Assembly: GCA_037903475.1 (NCBI GenBank)
Contig: JBAJFG010000024.1
Location: forward strand, 186,001-250,000
Source: Ancylostoma caninum
Lineage: Eukaryota > Nematoda > Chromadorea > Rhabditida > Ancylostomatidae
Direction: 5' to 3'
Length of the DNA: 64,000 bases
Under the pieces are notes generated by a model. That model made no database searches. It saw only the letters and a program-made list of their open reading frames with translations, and had not been told where the DNA came from. The position numbers and the translations under genes are program-made. Shown here one piece after another: positions 45,474 to 57,529 of the stretch. Positions within the stretch are counted from its first letter, which is position 1; every line of letters begins with the position of its first letter.

Positions 45474-48400
45474 ATGTCCGGAACACCTTCTGTTCTACCA
45501 GTTGCAAACTTTCACGCGAATCAGGATGCGGCAATTCTTCGAAAGACTCTCAAAGGCTTTGTGTGTCATTCCAAAGAGGTTGTTGGAAGAAATTCTATGA
45601 AATCATCAGTCTTATCATGTATATCTGCAGTTGTTCAACATTATTTGTGCACGTTGTAATTGGCAAAGGCAGGAGATTGCCAGGACTTTCAATCTGATGT
45701 ATGGCAAGAGCCTCGTCAAGGTAATGAATTTGTGTTTCTGTACTCGAACACATCTCATGAGGGATCTGTTGTTTTTAGCGAAGAAAGTCTCCTTTTTTCT
45801 CGAAATGAGCGAAAAATTCCTTCACTTACTCTGGTGAACAACGCATTCGTGCCAGTCAAATTTCGGACTAAGACGATCTCGGGGCATTGTGGGGGGGGGA
45901 TCAAAAAAAGCGAAGATGTTTAGACCTAAGTCTAATTCATTCGAGTTCTCTTTATGTTTGCATCTTCTCAAGTAGTACAAAGCGATGGCAGATGGTGAAG
46001 ATAACGCAATTGCTGACATAAGCGCATTCTCTCATCTTCACAGCTTTACTTGAAGATGTTACTGATTTCAAAAAACGACGATTTCGCGGAATTCTTTCCT
46101 CTATATTTCTTATGAGCGAAGACACATTTGTGGTAACAGTGCACCACTTCGCGCATCTCTGCACATTATGATTCCTCTTCAGCTACAGTACTCACGGTAG
46201 TCGCTCACCATGTATAATAGCATGCCGCTGGGCAATCATAGCAGTAAGTTGAACACAGCGAATAGCCGCCTACCTGCGAGGATACTGCCTTCGTCGCGCC
46301 AGAAAATGATATGGACCGAGTGTGCGCGTGTGGTCCAGCGCAGTGGATGAGGTGTGGTGCATGGAATGCGTACCATTTATCAGGGTTTCGTTGCGGGACC
46401 TATGAGCGGAACAATTGTTCGCGCTATGGACGCGCAGGAAATACCGCCATAATTTCCTGTGTTTCCCGCGTGTTCCACACTGCTTCATCATTGTCAATGA
46501 GTTGACCCTTCCTAAAAACCCGACATACCACGAAATCTCTAACACAGAGATTTTCGTGAGTGCCGCCTTCAAGGCATTCGTCCCATTGCTGTCAAGGAGT
46601 TTTGCATGCCATTCCTCTACCGGGATTAACTCGTTTAGTTGAAGGAGAATTCCTTTAAGGGAAGGTATGACCCCAGACCCCAGCGCGAGCATGTCGTAGG
46701 GTCGGAACCGAAACGGAGCCCCTTTGAAAAATCCAGATTTTACGAAGCCCCCTTTGAAAATAGCTAGAGTGGCTTAATAGCCTAATGCAGCCTTCTCGAA
46801 TGTTGAACAGCTAGTTTCAGCTATCATGGAAGTTGAAGAGGTATTAGAGAAAAGATGACTATACAAATATGCCGTAGAGTCTGTCCGAAACGACGAGTCC
46901 GCCCGCGCACGCGGGGATCGAGAGGCGGCGCGGCTGAGACGTGTGCTGCTAGCTGCCACGTCGTCCACCTCACAGCCAAATAATTGTGAAGATAACGATG
47001 AAACGTAATACGTAGGTTAGAGATGATGACGTGGAGTGCTGGCCAGCGTGGCAGCCTCTCGATCTCCGCGTGCGTGGACGGACTCGTCGTTTCGGACAGA
47101 CTTCTCTAAAAGAAACACCAGAGAAGAAGCTTGTCAGCTTGAGGGAAAGAAGCCCACAAGAAAAGAAGCTTGCAAGCTCGAAAAAAGAAGTTTGAAAAAC
47201 TCGGGTTCCCTCGCAGCGAGTCGATTGGATCGGCGTTCTGCTTTGGAGCGCGGCAGTGCTCCACTAATCGGCCTGCGATAGTACATTGGAGCGAGCGTAA
47301 AAGGAAAAAAAAACTCAGAAGGTAAGAGGTGATGAGTGATAAGATGTGCGGCGGATGATAGCACATACGTACTAGTTTGGGTGTATGGTAGGAGGTTGGA
47401 AATTTATGCGTTTAAATAGGAAAATTATGCACCGGACAGGCTCAGCTTCTACGCCAGCCTGTCGAAAATAGGCTGGCCCCTTTACCGTGCGTACAATTTC
47501 TTGATTCACAGTTTTGTGATCTAACATCATACCTTTATTGTGAGTGCCATGACGCTTCTTCACCCCAAATCTGGTGTCTATCGGTTAAGTCTCGACTTAT
47601 GGTAGAGTCCTGCAATCACTCAGACTCAGAATTGAGCATACACTTCTTTAGTTCACATAAGTTTAGATTGTTTTTTTTTCAAAAACTTCTAGTGCTCCCT
47701 TATTTCTTATCTCTCTGAAGATACCAGCTCAATCCGTGCAGATTCCGCAGCACAGAAGTCGTTTGAGTCCTCCGAACCTGTACTGTACATGATCTGCTCC
47801 AATCGAACTTCTCAACCCGGATCGCCGCTATGGTTCTGCTCAACCTACGAGCAGTTCTTTTGAAGGTCTTTTTCGTCTTTCATCGCCTTTATCAACGCAC
47901 TCCTTTGCTGTGGACCAACGAACACTCGAAAGTTTGTTCCGGGGCTCGGCCCCGAACCCCGTACGGAGCCCCTTTTGCTTTTCGATCCCTTTACGAAACC
48001 CAGCTTGCCCAACGACAAGCCGTGCTGGAGTCTCTATGACCCTCTTCGTGTACCTCTAGTGTACAGAACATGGAGCAGCTCTGACATGAGATACGGGCAA
48101 GTGGAAACATTACTGGCGCTCACCCGATGCAAGGAGTCATCATAGGTCTCATCGGTAGTCCTAGTTGTCCGGGTGATCAGCTGTAAGCTTAAGGCTGGAC
48201 GTTGAATAACAACTACTTTCTCAGTTAACGTAATCTCAGACAACTTTTCAGTAAGCGGTGGAATAATGGATTCAGAGGAGTTTTAAGGGATAAAAGAGCT
48301 TGACTTCAGGGGTGGTAGTGATCCTCTCAAGTTTGTCACATGTACGAGCCGGCCTCGTAACAGCTTGGAACAAGGTACGAGCACTTCACAAGCTGGCACG

Positions 48401-51400
48401 CCTACCTGCAGACGAGAGCGACCGGGGATCCGATCCCTCACGTTTGTGTCTCTGCGACGCGCACATGTAGCACACGATGTTCCCAACACACTATAATGAA
48501 TAAGTAGATCATAGAAAGTGGCTGACATTATGTGCACCTCGCCATTGCTCAGGGGAAGCTCTGCCTCTCGATCAGCAGCACCAATTAGCGAGATCATGAA
48601 ATCACGAAATCACTCATGGACGACTTTCCTTCCCCTGATTTCTTAATCATCCAAAGCGGTGGTGGTGGTGAACAAGATTGGTGAAGTTTTGGGTTAGGGG
48701 ACATTTGCCAAGATTTGCCTTGGGCAGACGCCGCATCATCCATGCCTTAGAGATTAGAAATGCTTCTGTAACTCATTTTACTTGCGCCAGTATGTGTGCA
48801 TGATAGCGTAGTGGTAGTGCTGGCTGCTTGTACCGTAATGGGTTCGATTCCTTTGATTCCCGTTGAGAGGAAGCAGCGTTGAGTTTTAGCCCGTACAGGT
48901 CCTAGCAACGCGCGCGTTTTGAGCATCAAAATCACGCAAAAAATGCTCTACGAACCGTTACGAGCCCGAGGGTATGAACGTCGAGATGCTTCGCGTGTCG
49001 CGATTTCTGGCACTACTTCCCCTGTGCTCTGCAACTTCGTTGCCAGGTTGTTGCGAAGTTCATGACTTTGCAACAACCTAACAACCCCGGAACAACGTGA
49101 CAGGTTCTCAACACCTTTGCGCCGCGCCACTCGCGTGTTTGAGCACGCGGTCCGATGCGAAACTGGCGCGCTCCGTCCCAACATCGTAGCATGTTCCACA
49201 CATGTTGTGACGACATGAGAAGGAATGCTAGCAGCCGAGAAGTGTTCGGCGTGTTTTGTTCGAGACAGCATCGAGAACTGTCAAAGCATGATGAGATCGT
49301 TGACTTGCTGCGCAGAGATTGATCAAGTGGAGCCCTATTGGCCTACTCTCGGTGGAGCACTACACAAACCTTGAGTGGTGAAAGGATTTTTTACAATTCA
49401 TTATTAGTTGTTTCAGAAACTCAGAACAAAGTTGAGTGGGGCTGCAGATGACCAGAAGCAGAGGTTATTGTTAGCATTAATGGAACCAGCTGCAGTATAC
49501 GATGCGAAGCAACTGCGAAAAGCTATGCATGTATGCTATAGTTGCGGTTACTTTGATTCTGTTTCGATTTCTTTGAAGTTTTTGCAGGGATTTCGGAAAA
49601 AGTGGGTGTTGATTGAAGTGATGACGTCGCGGACAAATAAGCAGATGGCTGATATTCGTCGAGCGTATGAAGACATGTTCATGACGGAACTCGAATTTGA
49701 TATTTCCCGTAAAACGAACGGGTACTTCCAGGGAAGTATTTCATTGAAGATTATGTAGAAGCCACTGTCGTTGGACCGACTTTTCATCTCTTCTGCAGAA
49801 AATATTTCTCACCTAATTAACTGAGGTTTTTCTGCTGAATTACTCATGTAACCATATTGTTTGACTAGCATGCATGGGCGTGCTTATAAGCATCAATAAC
49901 TTTTGCGCAGTTTCTCTTCCTATTGCATCTTCGGGAACTGGTGTTCTGCAGACATGCTTACACTACTGACACAAGGACACCTTCACCCATTCGTTGCACG
50001 AAGTTATTCCTTGGGTCCGTGTCAAATTCGAAGCAACATTCATTGACATATTTGACGAATAGCTCAAAAGAAAGAGGATACAGGACAAAAGATGCATGTA
50101 ACCTGCGGTGCATATGCATCGAACTAATTTGACTCTACTATTTGGTTTTCCTGCACATTTAGAAGAGCAAAGGACGGAAATATTTCTAATTTGTACAATA
50201 ACATCAATAACAAAAAATAGTTTCTAGCATTACAGAGAAACACCGAAGCTGAGTCACAAGGTAGCTGTCTATAGTTTTTCCATATTCGCCTAAGCTGATG
50301 CTAACACTGCCGCTATAGTCCTCGTGGCCTGTAGCTCCCTGCATCGCCATCGCTGGCGACTGCTCTTCCAGAATTAATTTGTGAACTTGATGAATCTCTT
50401 CTTGTAATTTATGAATTATGCGAGTGAAGCTTCTCTACTATTGTGCCAACTTTTCTCGATTGTATGTATGCTCCAAAACCAAATTCCAAATCGAATCAAA
50501 TCGCTAAGATGTTCTGAATTTTTTTCTTAGTATACATAGATATCAGAAAATTGTGTTCTCTACTCCACATATCACTTGTGTATATCAAATATTCTTTCAT
50601 CAAATTCGTTGTTCTCGAATCGTTTAATTCTGAACATTACATTCGCAGTGGCGCTCTCTTCCGTTTTCTCAATTATTGTCACATTGCTAATAGGTGAAGA
50701 GGTCCATACTTGAAGATGGATCCAAAATATTAAGTTGTTGAGATGTTTGAATCATTCTCGTACCATCTCCTACGCGACCTATGCGCAAGAGTACTCAAGT
50801 AAATGATAGTCGAAGCATCTGTTATGAGATTGCAAGGGGTGGGGCTGCGTGACTTTTTCTCGAGTCATGAGAGCAGACTAATAGTCAGATTAAAAGCAGA
50901 AGCCCACCTCGTCTCTCATTCAAAGATATCAGCAGATTCTTGGCCTCCTCGCCACGCTGATTCCAACAATGTACAGCAAAAGTCACAGAAATGACGAAAC
51001 GTTTTGACAGCGTCGAAGTACTCGCTCCTTGGAGAAGGGAGGGATACCGCTCCAATCTATGCTGGTTATCCGCCACAGCAGCAACGCAAGTCCTGTCTGA
51101 TCGATAAGATCAACGGTCTTTGCGTGTGAATTTGCTCCAGCAAATTGGTACGAGCCCCGTCCCGAAAAACGGGTTCACAGGCCATTTTGTGACATTTTAA
51201 AAACATTGCCGGGATCAGCGCATCGATAAGATTTGCAATGCATTGATAGCTCAAGTACGAATATGGGATGGTCCCCTACTTTTAAGCGATTTTATTGTAC
51301 CAACTGTGGGGTGGAGGGGGGGGGGGGGGCGGCAGCGCAAGCAAGACGAACAAGAACATTATAATGATGTTTGCTTCGATGATGATCACGTGTGCAACCG

Positions 51401-54400
51401 TGATACCTTGTTTCTAGTGACTCGTTCAGTCCAACGCATCTCTTAAAAGCTGTACATGTACTGATAGTTTTTCTGAGCTGAGAAAAAGAGCATGTCTACC
51501 CGGATTTGATGGCGAGTAACGTTATGGTTACGTCAACATTTGCAACGTCACATCCACTCGCTGATCGTCATAATCTGCGAAAAAAAAAAAGATGAAAACG
51601 CATAAAGATGACCTTTTGCTCAACGATGCGCTCGTTCATGTTGCCTTTATGATTGGTCGGCAGCAGCAGGAGCAGTCACCGATGTAGCACATCCGCTGCT
51701 CCCCCCCCCCTCCGACCTCACATGACACTTTATCCATTCACATTTCTCCAATGATTTTGGGGACGTTCCTTCATCGACCAACATTCCCCTAACTTGCAAG
51801 ATTTTTCAACTCGCAACCATTCACTCCTTTGCCTTGTAAAATCATAATTTCCAGCTAGAGGAGATTTCCAGCGTTGTGGAATAGAAGCCCTTCCTGGAAG
51901 ATAATCATCAGTAATAGATCCACGCGATGATCTTAATTTGTCTTGAAGATTCCTATTAGAAAGGAAAAGAACTCGGAAATCATTTCGACTGCAGCAGAAG
52001 TTGCTTGTTGCATGGAGTTGCTTAAAGTTGTGTTCTCTTGCAAATCCTGGTGATTTCTCCAGCTCCTACTTCTGCATACTATAAGGCATCTCGATAAGTC
52101 CACAGTTCTGAGGGAAGGTGAGCAGAGAATGTGAGAAGATAGAAATATAGATGAGTAAAAAGATGTATGAACGGGACACCACTTTTATAAGTGTCGCCGG
52201 TGTCAGCCAACAAAGCCTGATGTTAGGTAGAGTGTAGGCGATATCTTCTAAGAAAAATGATGAAAACAGTGTTCTACTTCACAAAAGCTCAATCCCAGTG
52301 AACTAGCTACAGTTGCGGTGTCTATATAGGTGTATGGATTGGGTGTGCAGCGAAAAAAGTGTAGGTGGGTACAAACGTGTTATCCGTTGTTAATTGCTAG
52401 CAATGAATTTCCTAAAGGTAATAGTGAATAATAGGTCTGAGCAGGAATTGGTTTAGAAGTTGTTCTTGCAGAACACGAAACCCATACCTTTTCCTTTTTC
52501 TAGTATTCATGTGAAAAGACAGCCTTTACAGCGTCTCCTCACTTTCTTGTGCGCTGGTCGACGAGACGAGTCTAGCCATACGGACAAAAATAATGCGATT
52601 GAGGTGCGACTTACACGATGTGGAGTTTCGTTCGAACAATCCTCAAATCTAGTAGGTGTTTCAGGATGCTCATAAATTGTACAGCGCAAGGAAATGTCGT
52701 TTTGGCCTTGAAAATTACTTTATTGATGTTTTCACAAGTCAAAGTTTGAAGCAACTAGGAATTCTGTTTGAGGAGTATGAAAAGGTGCGTTTCGGCGTAT
52801 TTTCCTCCTTTTTGTCACCTACAATGGCTACAATAGAAGGAACAATGAAAGTTCAGGTCGCGCACCAGTCAATCGAGGCTGCGATTGAACAGGACTTCTC
52901 CGGAGGTTTCCGCGATGGCCTCATTGCCATTGTTTCTGTTGTACGAAGCAAACCTGCGTACTTCGCGAAGCTACTTCACAAGTATATCAAGGCAGGAAAT
53001 GCTCGTAATGGTTCAGTTTTTAGAATGTCTGCTATAAATTGTTGATAGTAAGAAGCGGATGTTAAAGAAATCACATCGTTTTATCTTTTTCGTTGAGTAG
53101 TGAGTAGCTATGGAGAAAGAGAATCAGGTAATCATGTTATTTTAAATGGGGCAGAGTGGACAGATGCAAAACAAACACTGTGGGCAACGCACCTTTTATG
53201 TGTCGCGGTGTTACTGACAACTGAAGTACACGAAATTAAACTGTTAATCTGGGACCTATGTAATTAGAGAGCATGTACAACGTGACGTTAGAGGCTGTAC
53301 TTGAAATCTGTTAAATGGTTTACAGAAACCCAGAGGCAGGATACGCCGGCAGTGTGGCGTACCTTTCGTTCCTTCCGTAGCGAATTGTGGATGTCTTGTG
53401 CAACTCGCAATGCTGATTTCAAATCAATATTTGCCTTCTCCGAATCTTATCTCTATCAGGAGTTACACCCGTTTTTTCACGGGTATACCATAGAGGCGTG
53501 CACGTGTAGGACGCACAATTAAAACGCAGCGGTGGACGTAGCGTTGCTAAGCGGTATCTTCCTAATATCTTCCTAATTCTTGTGGATAGAGGTAATTTCA
53601 GACGCTGATCACGATTATCCACATCATTTTGCATGAACATCAATATCATCCGCCATTTTCCTGCCGAAGTTGGCAATTTTCTCGGTTTCTGTGGTAAGTT
53701 TGAGCTTCTGTAAACCATTTAGCAGATTTTAAGTATAGCTTGTGTTAGGTATGTGAAAAAGTTTCCGCCCTCTAGCGGTAAGTAGTTATAATTGTTAGTT
53801 ATACTGCCACATGCTTTGTAAACCCTGCTTAATTTTGTGGGTTAGTTATCTGTCAATATTATTCAGTACACATTTGTTTTGATTTTCATGAACATCATTG
53901 TATTTTACAGTGATCATCATGTCGAATTTGAGCCAAATAAGCATTATTTGGCACATTAACCCTACCGTAACCCCACAAAAACGGGGTTACGGAAAAATGG
54001 ATAGAATATTTGTGTTGAGCATCTCAAACAACCCCTCTGTACAAGGTTTCGGCAAAAGAATTTCTTTTTCTGAAAATTCTGGGGCCCTAATGCGGAGGAA
54101 TGCCTTTTTGGCACATGTCACAAAAGCCGTCAAGGAAACGCTTGAAGCACTTCGTTGGGATGTGCTACCTCATGCGGCTTATTCCACAGACTGTGACCCT
54201 TCAAACGACCATTTGTTTCGGTCGATGTCCCACGGGCTTTCCAAGCAGTGCTTACAATCTTTTGAGGGTGTCGAAAAATGGGTGAAGGAAAGGATCGAGT
54301 CGGAGGACGAGTCTTTCTACCACTGCGGCGTCCATCTGCTCCGAGAAAGATGGGAAAAGGTTATCGCCAACGATGGCCAATACTTTGATGTATAGTGGAC

Positions 54401-55880
54401 GTCAGTGGCGTTGGCCATCTGCGGCCTCGAGAAGGACGTTGCGCAACCGCGTTGCGCGTGCCGTAATCGATGTTTTCTGTTGCTCTTATGCTATTTCTAG
54501 CAGCTCTTCTACCCGATTTCAAGGATTTTCGACCAAATCGGGAAGAAAAAAGCTTAGAAATGGCATTCCGGCTGCAGACGACACCGATCCCAGCGCGCGC
54601 GGTGCGGTTGCGCGGGGTACTTCTCGAGGCCGCAGATGGGCCGGCCACCGCCATTGCCGTCCACTGTACCTGTTTGTTTTTTTTTCTATAAACACTCAAT
54701 TTCGCTCAAAAAATTACGAAAACTTTCTCACATACCTAACAACATCACATTGGACAGGCATTCTAACCATATACAGGAAGCTCCAAATGTCCGCAGTCAG
54801 GAGGGACGTGGCCACGACGCGGCTTTAGACAGAGACACAGGCGCTCGGCATGCTGCCACTGGTTGGCTGCAGAGTCAGAGAAGCCAGAGGCAGCATAGAG
54901 AGCGCGTGCGTCTGATCAAGGAGCCGCGCCGTGGCCACGCCCTCTTGACTGCATACATTTGGAGCTTCCTGTAGGTCTCGCCCTGGGATGGCAGCTTGAG
55001 TTCATGCACCTCCCTTGTGAGTCCAGTTCAGCAGGAACACCATGATTTTCATTCATGTGAAGATGCCACCTTGAAGTTCTTGTTAGATACCTTGATGGAT
55101 ACGAATACCTAGTATTACTGTCCTCAACTGGATTTTGTCGCTCAGAGATTCAACTAGGATTTCTTCTGCATGAGAACTCGCGATCACGTATCCTTCCGAT
55201 CAGGCGCAAAAGAATTCTTAAGCGTTGGCAGGGCGGGGCGCATCTTCAATTGTTTGTGAGAGCAAGGCATCCTTTCTTTGAATCGCATCGGTGTTTTGTT
55301 TTATTTTCTTGAAGAATGAAAAACAAAACTTGTTCTATTACATATTTGAGCTTTGAGAAGCCATCAGTTCATTCGCCCTAGCTTGTGTTTCTAAGAGAGG
55401 TTGCTTTAGAACTGCTATAAATATGAATGTGATATAGTTCGTCTACTGGTCAGTCGCAGCGAATGTGATATGGCCGATATAACTGCTCAATACCAGGTAA
55501 GATTCCTCTACTTCTATGAAATCAACTCATTCTCAATCAAGGCCTCTTTCGGGAACCTCACGAAATGAATGTGTTACAATGATGAAAGTAAGCAAGTGTA
55601 CTATGTGCAGAAGGTAACAAAGGAAAATAGGCTTGCTATCAAGGCAGCACTATGACTTGTGTTCAATGCTTACTCCCAACAAGTTTCTTCAAATTCTCAT
55701 GTGTTAAATGAAAGTGTGTTCGACTTTTATGATAAGTTGACATCACTTCAGGTACTGTACAAGAAATCTGTGGCAGAAGCAATCAAAAAACACTTCAGCG
55801 GTTCCTACAAGCGTGGTCTCATCGCTCTCGTCAACGGGAACAGCAGTTCTGCAGCTAAGGAAATTGTGCTGAAATTGTGA
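45474..55880 (+). CDS. Divergent annexin 'A' with all four GxGT calcium loops lost
   Basis: Coding blocks are 45474-45578, 45631-45720, 49417-49530, 49588-49731, 52532-52603, 52665-52784, 52857-52991, 55410-55496 and 55752-55880 (331 aa). Block sizes match annexin B (105, 90, 249, 72, 123, 135, 87 bp) nearly exactly, so homology is secure. Conserved annexin segments include [87 protein letters not shown] and [12 protein letters not shown]. Annexins bind acidic membranes through GxGT loops with a distant acidic residue; here these are GFVC, GFRKK, CRFGLE and NCYKYE, so calcium binding is probably weak or absent. Odd points: GG instead of GT at the donor after 49731, a GC donor after 52991, an extra 57-bp intron, and 12 extra C-terminal residues. 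It may be a functional calcium-independent annexin or an early pseudogene. Confidence 0.75.
46878..47102. mobile_element. MITE family D, copy 3
   Basis: AGTCTGTCCGAAACGACGAG and its inverse at 47083-47102 bound a 225-bp element with the family's CGATGAAACGTAATACG interior. It is slightly shorter than copies 1 and 2. Confidence 0.85.
48041..48490 (-). repeat. Possible SINE-like element
   Basis: On the minus strand, GGGATCGGATCCCCGGTCGC near 48440 resembles an RNA polymerase III B box (GGTTCGAATCC type), preceded by a GC-rich head and followed by a long unique-looking tail. I cannot define an A box or a target duplication, and no second copy is in the window. Confidence 0.25.
48785..48860 (+). 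other. tRNA-like degenerate segment
   Basis: TAGCGTAGTGGTAGTGC matches an A box and can form a D arm; GGGTTCGATTCC matches a B box. The anticodon stem between them does not pair, so this is a tRNA-derived relic rather than a working tRNA gene. Confidence 0.35.
49732..52531 (+). other. Annexin A intron following exon block 4
   Basis: 2.8 kb, AT-rich, with a 12-base G run near 51319 and a C run near 51702. The intron starts with GGAAGTATT, one base away from the ideal GTAAGTATT. Nothing else recognisable. Confidence 0.55.
53590..53710. repeat. Fragment of the repeat family seen at 17262-18602
   Basis: TTTCAGACGCTGATCACGAT and the following TTTTGCATGAACATC region match the block at 17440-17500. 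Fragment only. Confidence 0.5.
54086..54393 (+). pseudogene. Mariner transposase C-terminal fragment
   Basis: The frame reads VTKAVKETLEALRWDVLPHA, then YSTDCDPSNDHLFRSMSHGL and LRERWEKVIANDGQYFD. This is the end of a mariner DDD transposase, including the region of the third catalytic Asp (YSPDLAPSD in intact members). The DNARPH motif upstream is missing, replaced by unrelated repeat sequence, and the stop is supplied where the MITE begins. Confidence 0.88.
54393..54666. mobile_element. MITE family E, copy 2, inserted in the mariner relic
   Basis: TAGTGGACGTCAGTGGCG and its inverse GCCGTCCACTG bound the element, with TA on both sides. It lies directly after the transposase QYFD codons. Confidence 0.88.
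54774..54971. mobile_element. MITE family F, 198 bp (CAGGAAGCTCCAAATG termini)
   Basis: CAGGAAGCTCCAAATGTCCG and CATACATTTGGAGCTTCCTG are inverted, flanked by TA on both sides. The interior arms are also partly inverted (GGACGTGGCCACGACGCGGC versus GCCGCGCCGTGGCCACGCCC), giving a long hairpin. Related to the element at 21717-22062. Confidence 0.85.
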
Positions 55881-57529
55881 AAAGTGTCAAAATATGCTCT
55901 GAATCTGAACAAGTTGAAGAATTATATTGAATATGTTCCTCGTTGATTTTTGAAAAAAAAAATGTTTGTGCTGTGCTCTATGACCCTTTTATGAAAATTA
56001 TGCTGTCCATGTTTGCGGTTTATTACGTGCAATATCTGCTCTGAAATTTCTGCCCGCGGTGGATCTTTGGTTCTCCCAAGGTGAAGAGTCAGGCGAGCAT
56101 CGTGAGCATGTGCGGATCTACCGCGAAGTATGCGTTTCACTGGTGCTAATATCATGGATGCATTACTCCAGGTAAAGTCACTCTCGAACCATATCTTCGC
56201 CGCACTTCATCAGATACAGTGGACGTCAGTGGCGTTGGCCCATCCGTGGCAGAGAAGGACGTCGCGCAACCGCGCCGCGTGCGCTGTAACCTATGTATTC
56301 TGCTGCTGTTATGCAAGTTCTAGCAGTTTTTCTACCCGATTTTAAGGATTTTCAAGCAAATCGGGAAGAAAAGACCCTAGAAATAGCACTCCGGCGGTGG
56401 CGACACCGATCACAGCGCGCACGGCGCGGTCGCGCTGCGTTCTTCTCGGGGCCGCGAATGGGCCACCGCCATTGCCGTTCACTGTATACTATGTATCTTT
56501 CGTGGGTCACGGTTACTATCAATCCCATTAGTCGTGCTAGCTAAAGCAGATAGTAGCTGATGTGCTGCTGCATGCAACAGCTTGACTAAAATAGTAAATC
56601 TGTGCTGGGGTGCTCACGAAAGGAGGGAAAAGCAATTCCACTGTAGCATTTTCACTTCACCCTCCCATCTCTTCCACACCGCTGGCTCAGAACCTTACTG
56701 TCCTCTCGAATTCTTGTTTAGAAATCTATCTTCTCATCCACTAGACCATACGTGTATACCTGTGTGATATACCGCGTGGGATGTGCGGATTCACCGCGGG
56801 CATTGACAGGGAAATGACGTCACTACCGGTATTCCACGCTCTCTTGTTTTGTAATCTGCCCATACCAGATGCGTACTGGAGTGTCATCTTGTGTGAATTA
56901 TAAAATGTGAAGTGGTACTGCCCGACTTCTCTCTTTTCAAAAAACAAACTTGCAACAGTTGTTGGGTTATTCTGTCCGCGTCCCAATCTGATCTGTCGTA
57001 GGACTTCAGAACTGGTGTTTACTGCATGAACGGAATTCGGCCTAAGTGTTCTGGATAACTGAGTGATTTCGTCTGTTTGCGAAGATATTGAGTGTCTAAG
57101 AACGTCGTGGCCGAGGAAACGACAGCTGTGCAAATAGATCCCCCAGAAGAGGTCCATAATTTACAGCGAGATCTAATATCTGCTGTTTTCTAATCACTCT
57201 TTGCTGGAAGACTACTGCTACTCATTCTTCATGCTTGCTTTCCAGACTGGCAATAGTAATAATAAAACTTTAATTTAAATATTCAAATATGCACAAATGA
57301 AGTGAAGTGTTCTGCGTCCATAACAGCTTGAACTTCCGCGATACACTGAATTACCAGCTCAACATAAGGAATACAATAAAAACGAATCCATAGGACATAA
57401 AAACACGAGTAAGCACTCTTAAATAGTATAGTAACTTTAGAAAGAGACTTAGTTCATGCAGTTCTCATTATGACGTAAATGCATATACATTTGCTGTACA
57501 ATGTGGTCAACAGAGAAGATCTTTGAGTC
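55881..57529. other. Convergent intergenic region between annexins A and B
   Basis: 1.6 kb between the stop codons of two tail-to-tail genes. It holds MITE family E copy 3 (56217-56484). Nothing else recognised. Confidence 0.6.
56217..56484. mobile_element. MITE family E, copy 3
   Basis: CAGTGGACGTCAGTGGCGTT and its inverse ending CACTG bound 268 bp, with TA on both sides. The interior matches copy 2 well, including CTACCCGATTTTAAGGATTT. Confidence 0.88.

Larger units (their letters stand above)
45721..49416 (+). other. Annexin A intron 2
   Basis: 3.7 kb. It holds MITE family D copy 3 (46878-47102), a possible SINE-like segment (about 48041-48490) and a tRNA-like segment (48785-48860). The minus-strand frame of 140 codons at 46270-46692 has no recognisable motif. 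Confidence 0.6.
53745..54739 (+). mobile_element. Relic mariner transposon
   Basis: TTAGGTATGTGAAAAAGTTT at the left is inverted at the right as AACTTTCTCACATACCTAA, a typical mariner TIR. Inside are a repeat fragment (about 53930-54085), the 3' third of a transposase gene (54086-54393) and MITE family E copy 2. The first two thirds of the transposase are gone. Confidence 0.85.
52992..55409 (+). other. Annexin A intron with nested transposons
   Basis: 2.4 kb between the blocks ending KYIK and starting NCYKYE. It holds the mariner relic (53745-54739), MITE family E copy 2 inside it, and MITE family F (54774-54971). The intron starts GCAGGA instead of GT. Confidence 0.65.

Noticed and set aside
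46270..46692. 140-codon minus-strand open frame inside annexin A intron 2
   Set aside because: No motif, no splice partner and no homology I recognise; could be an old repeat.
48785..48860. Working tRNA gene
   Set aside because: A and B boxes are present but the anticodon stem does not pair, so at best a pseudo-tRNA or SINE head.
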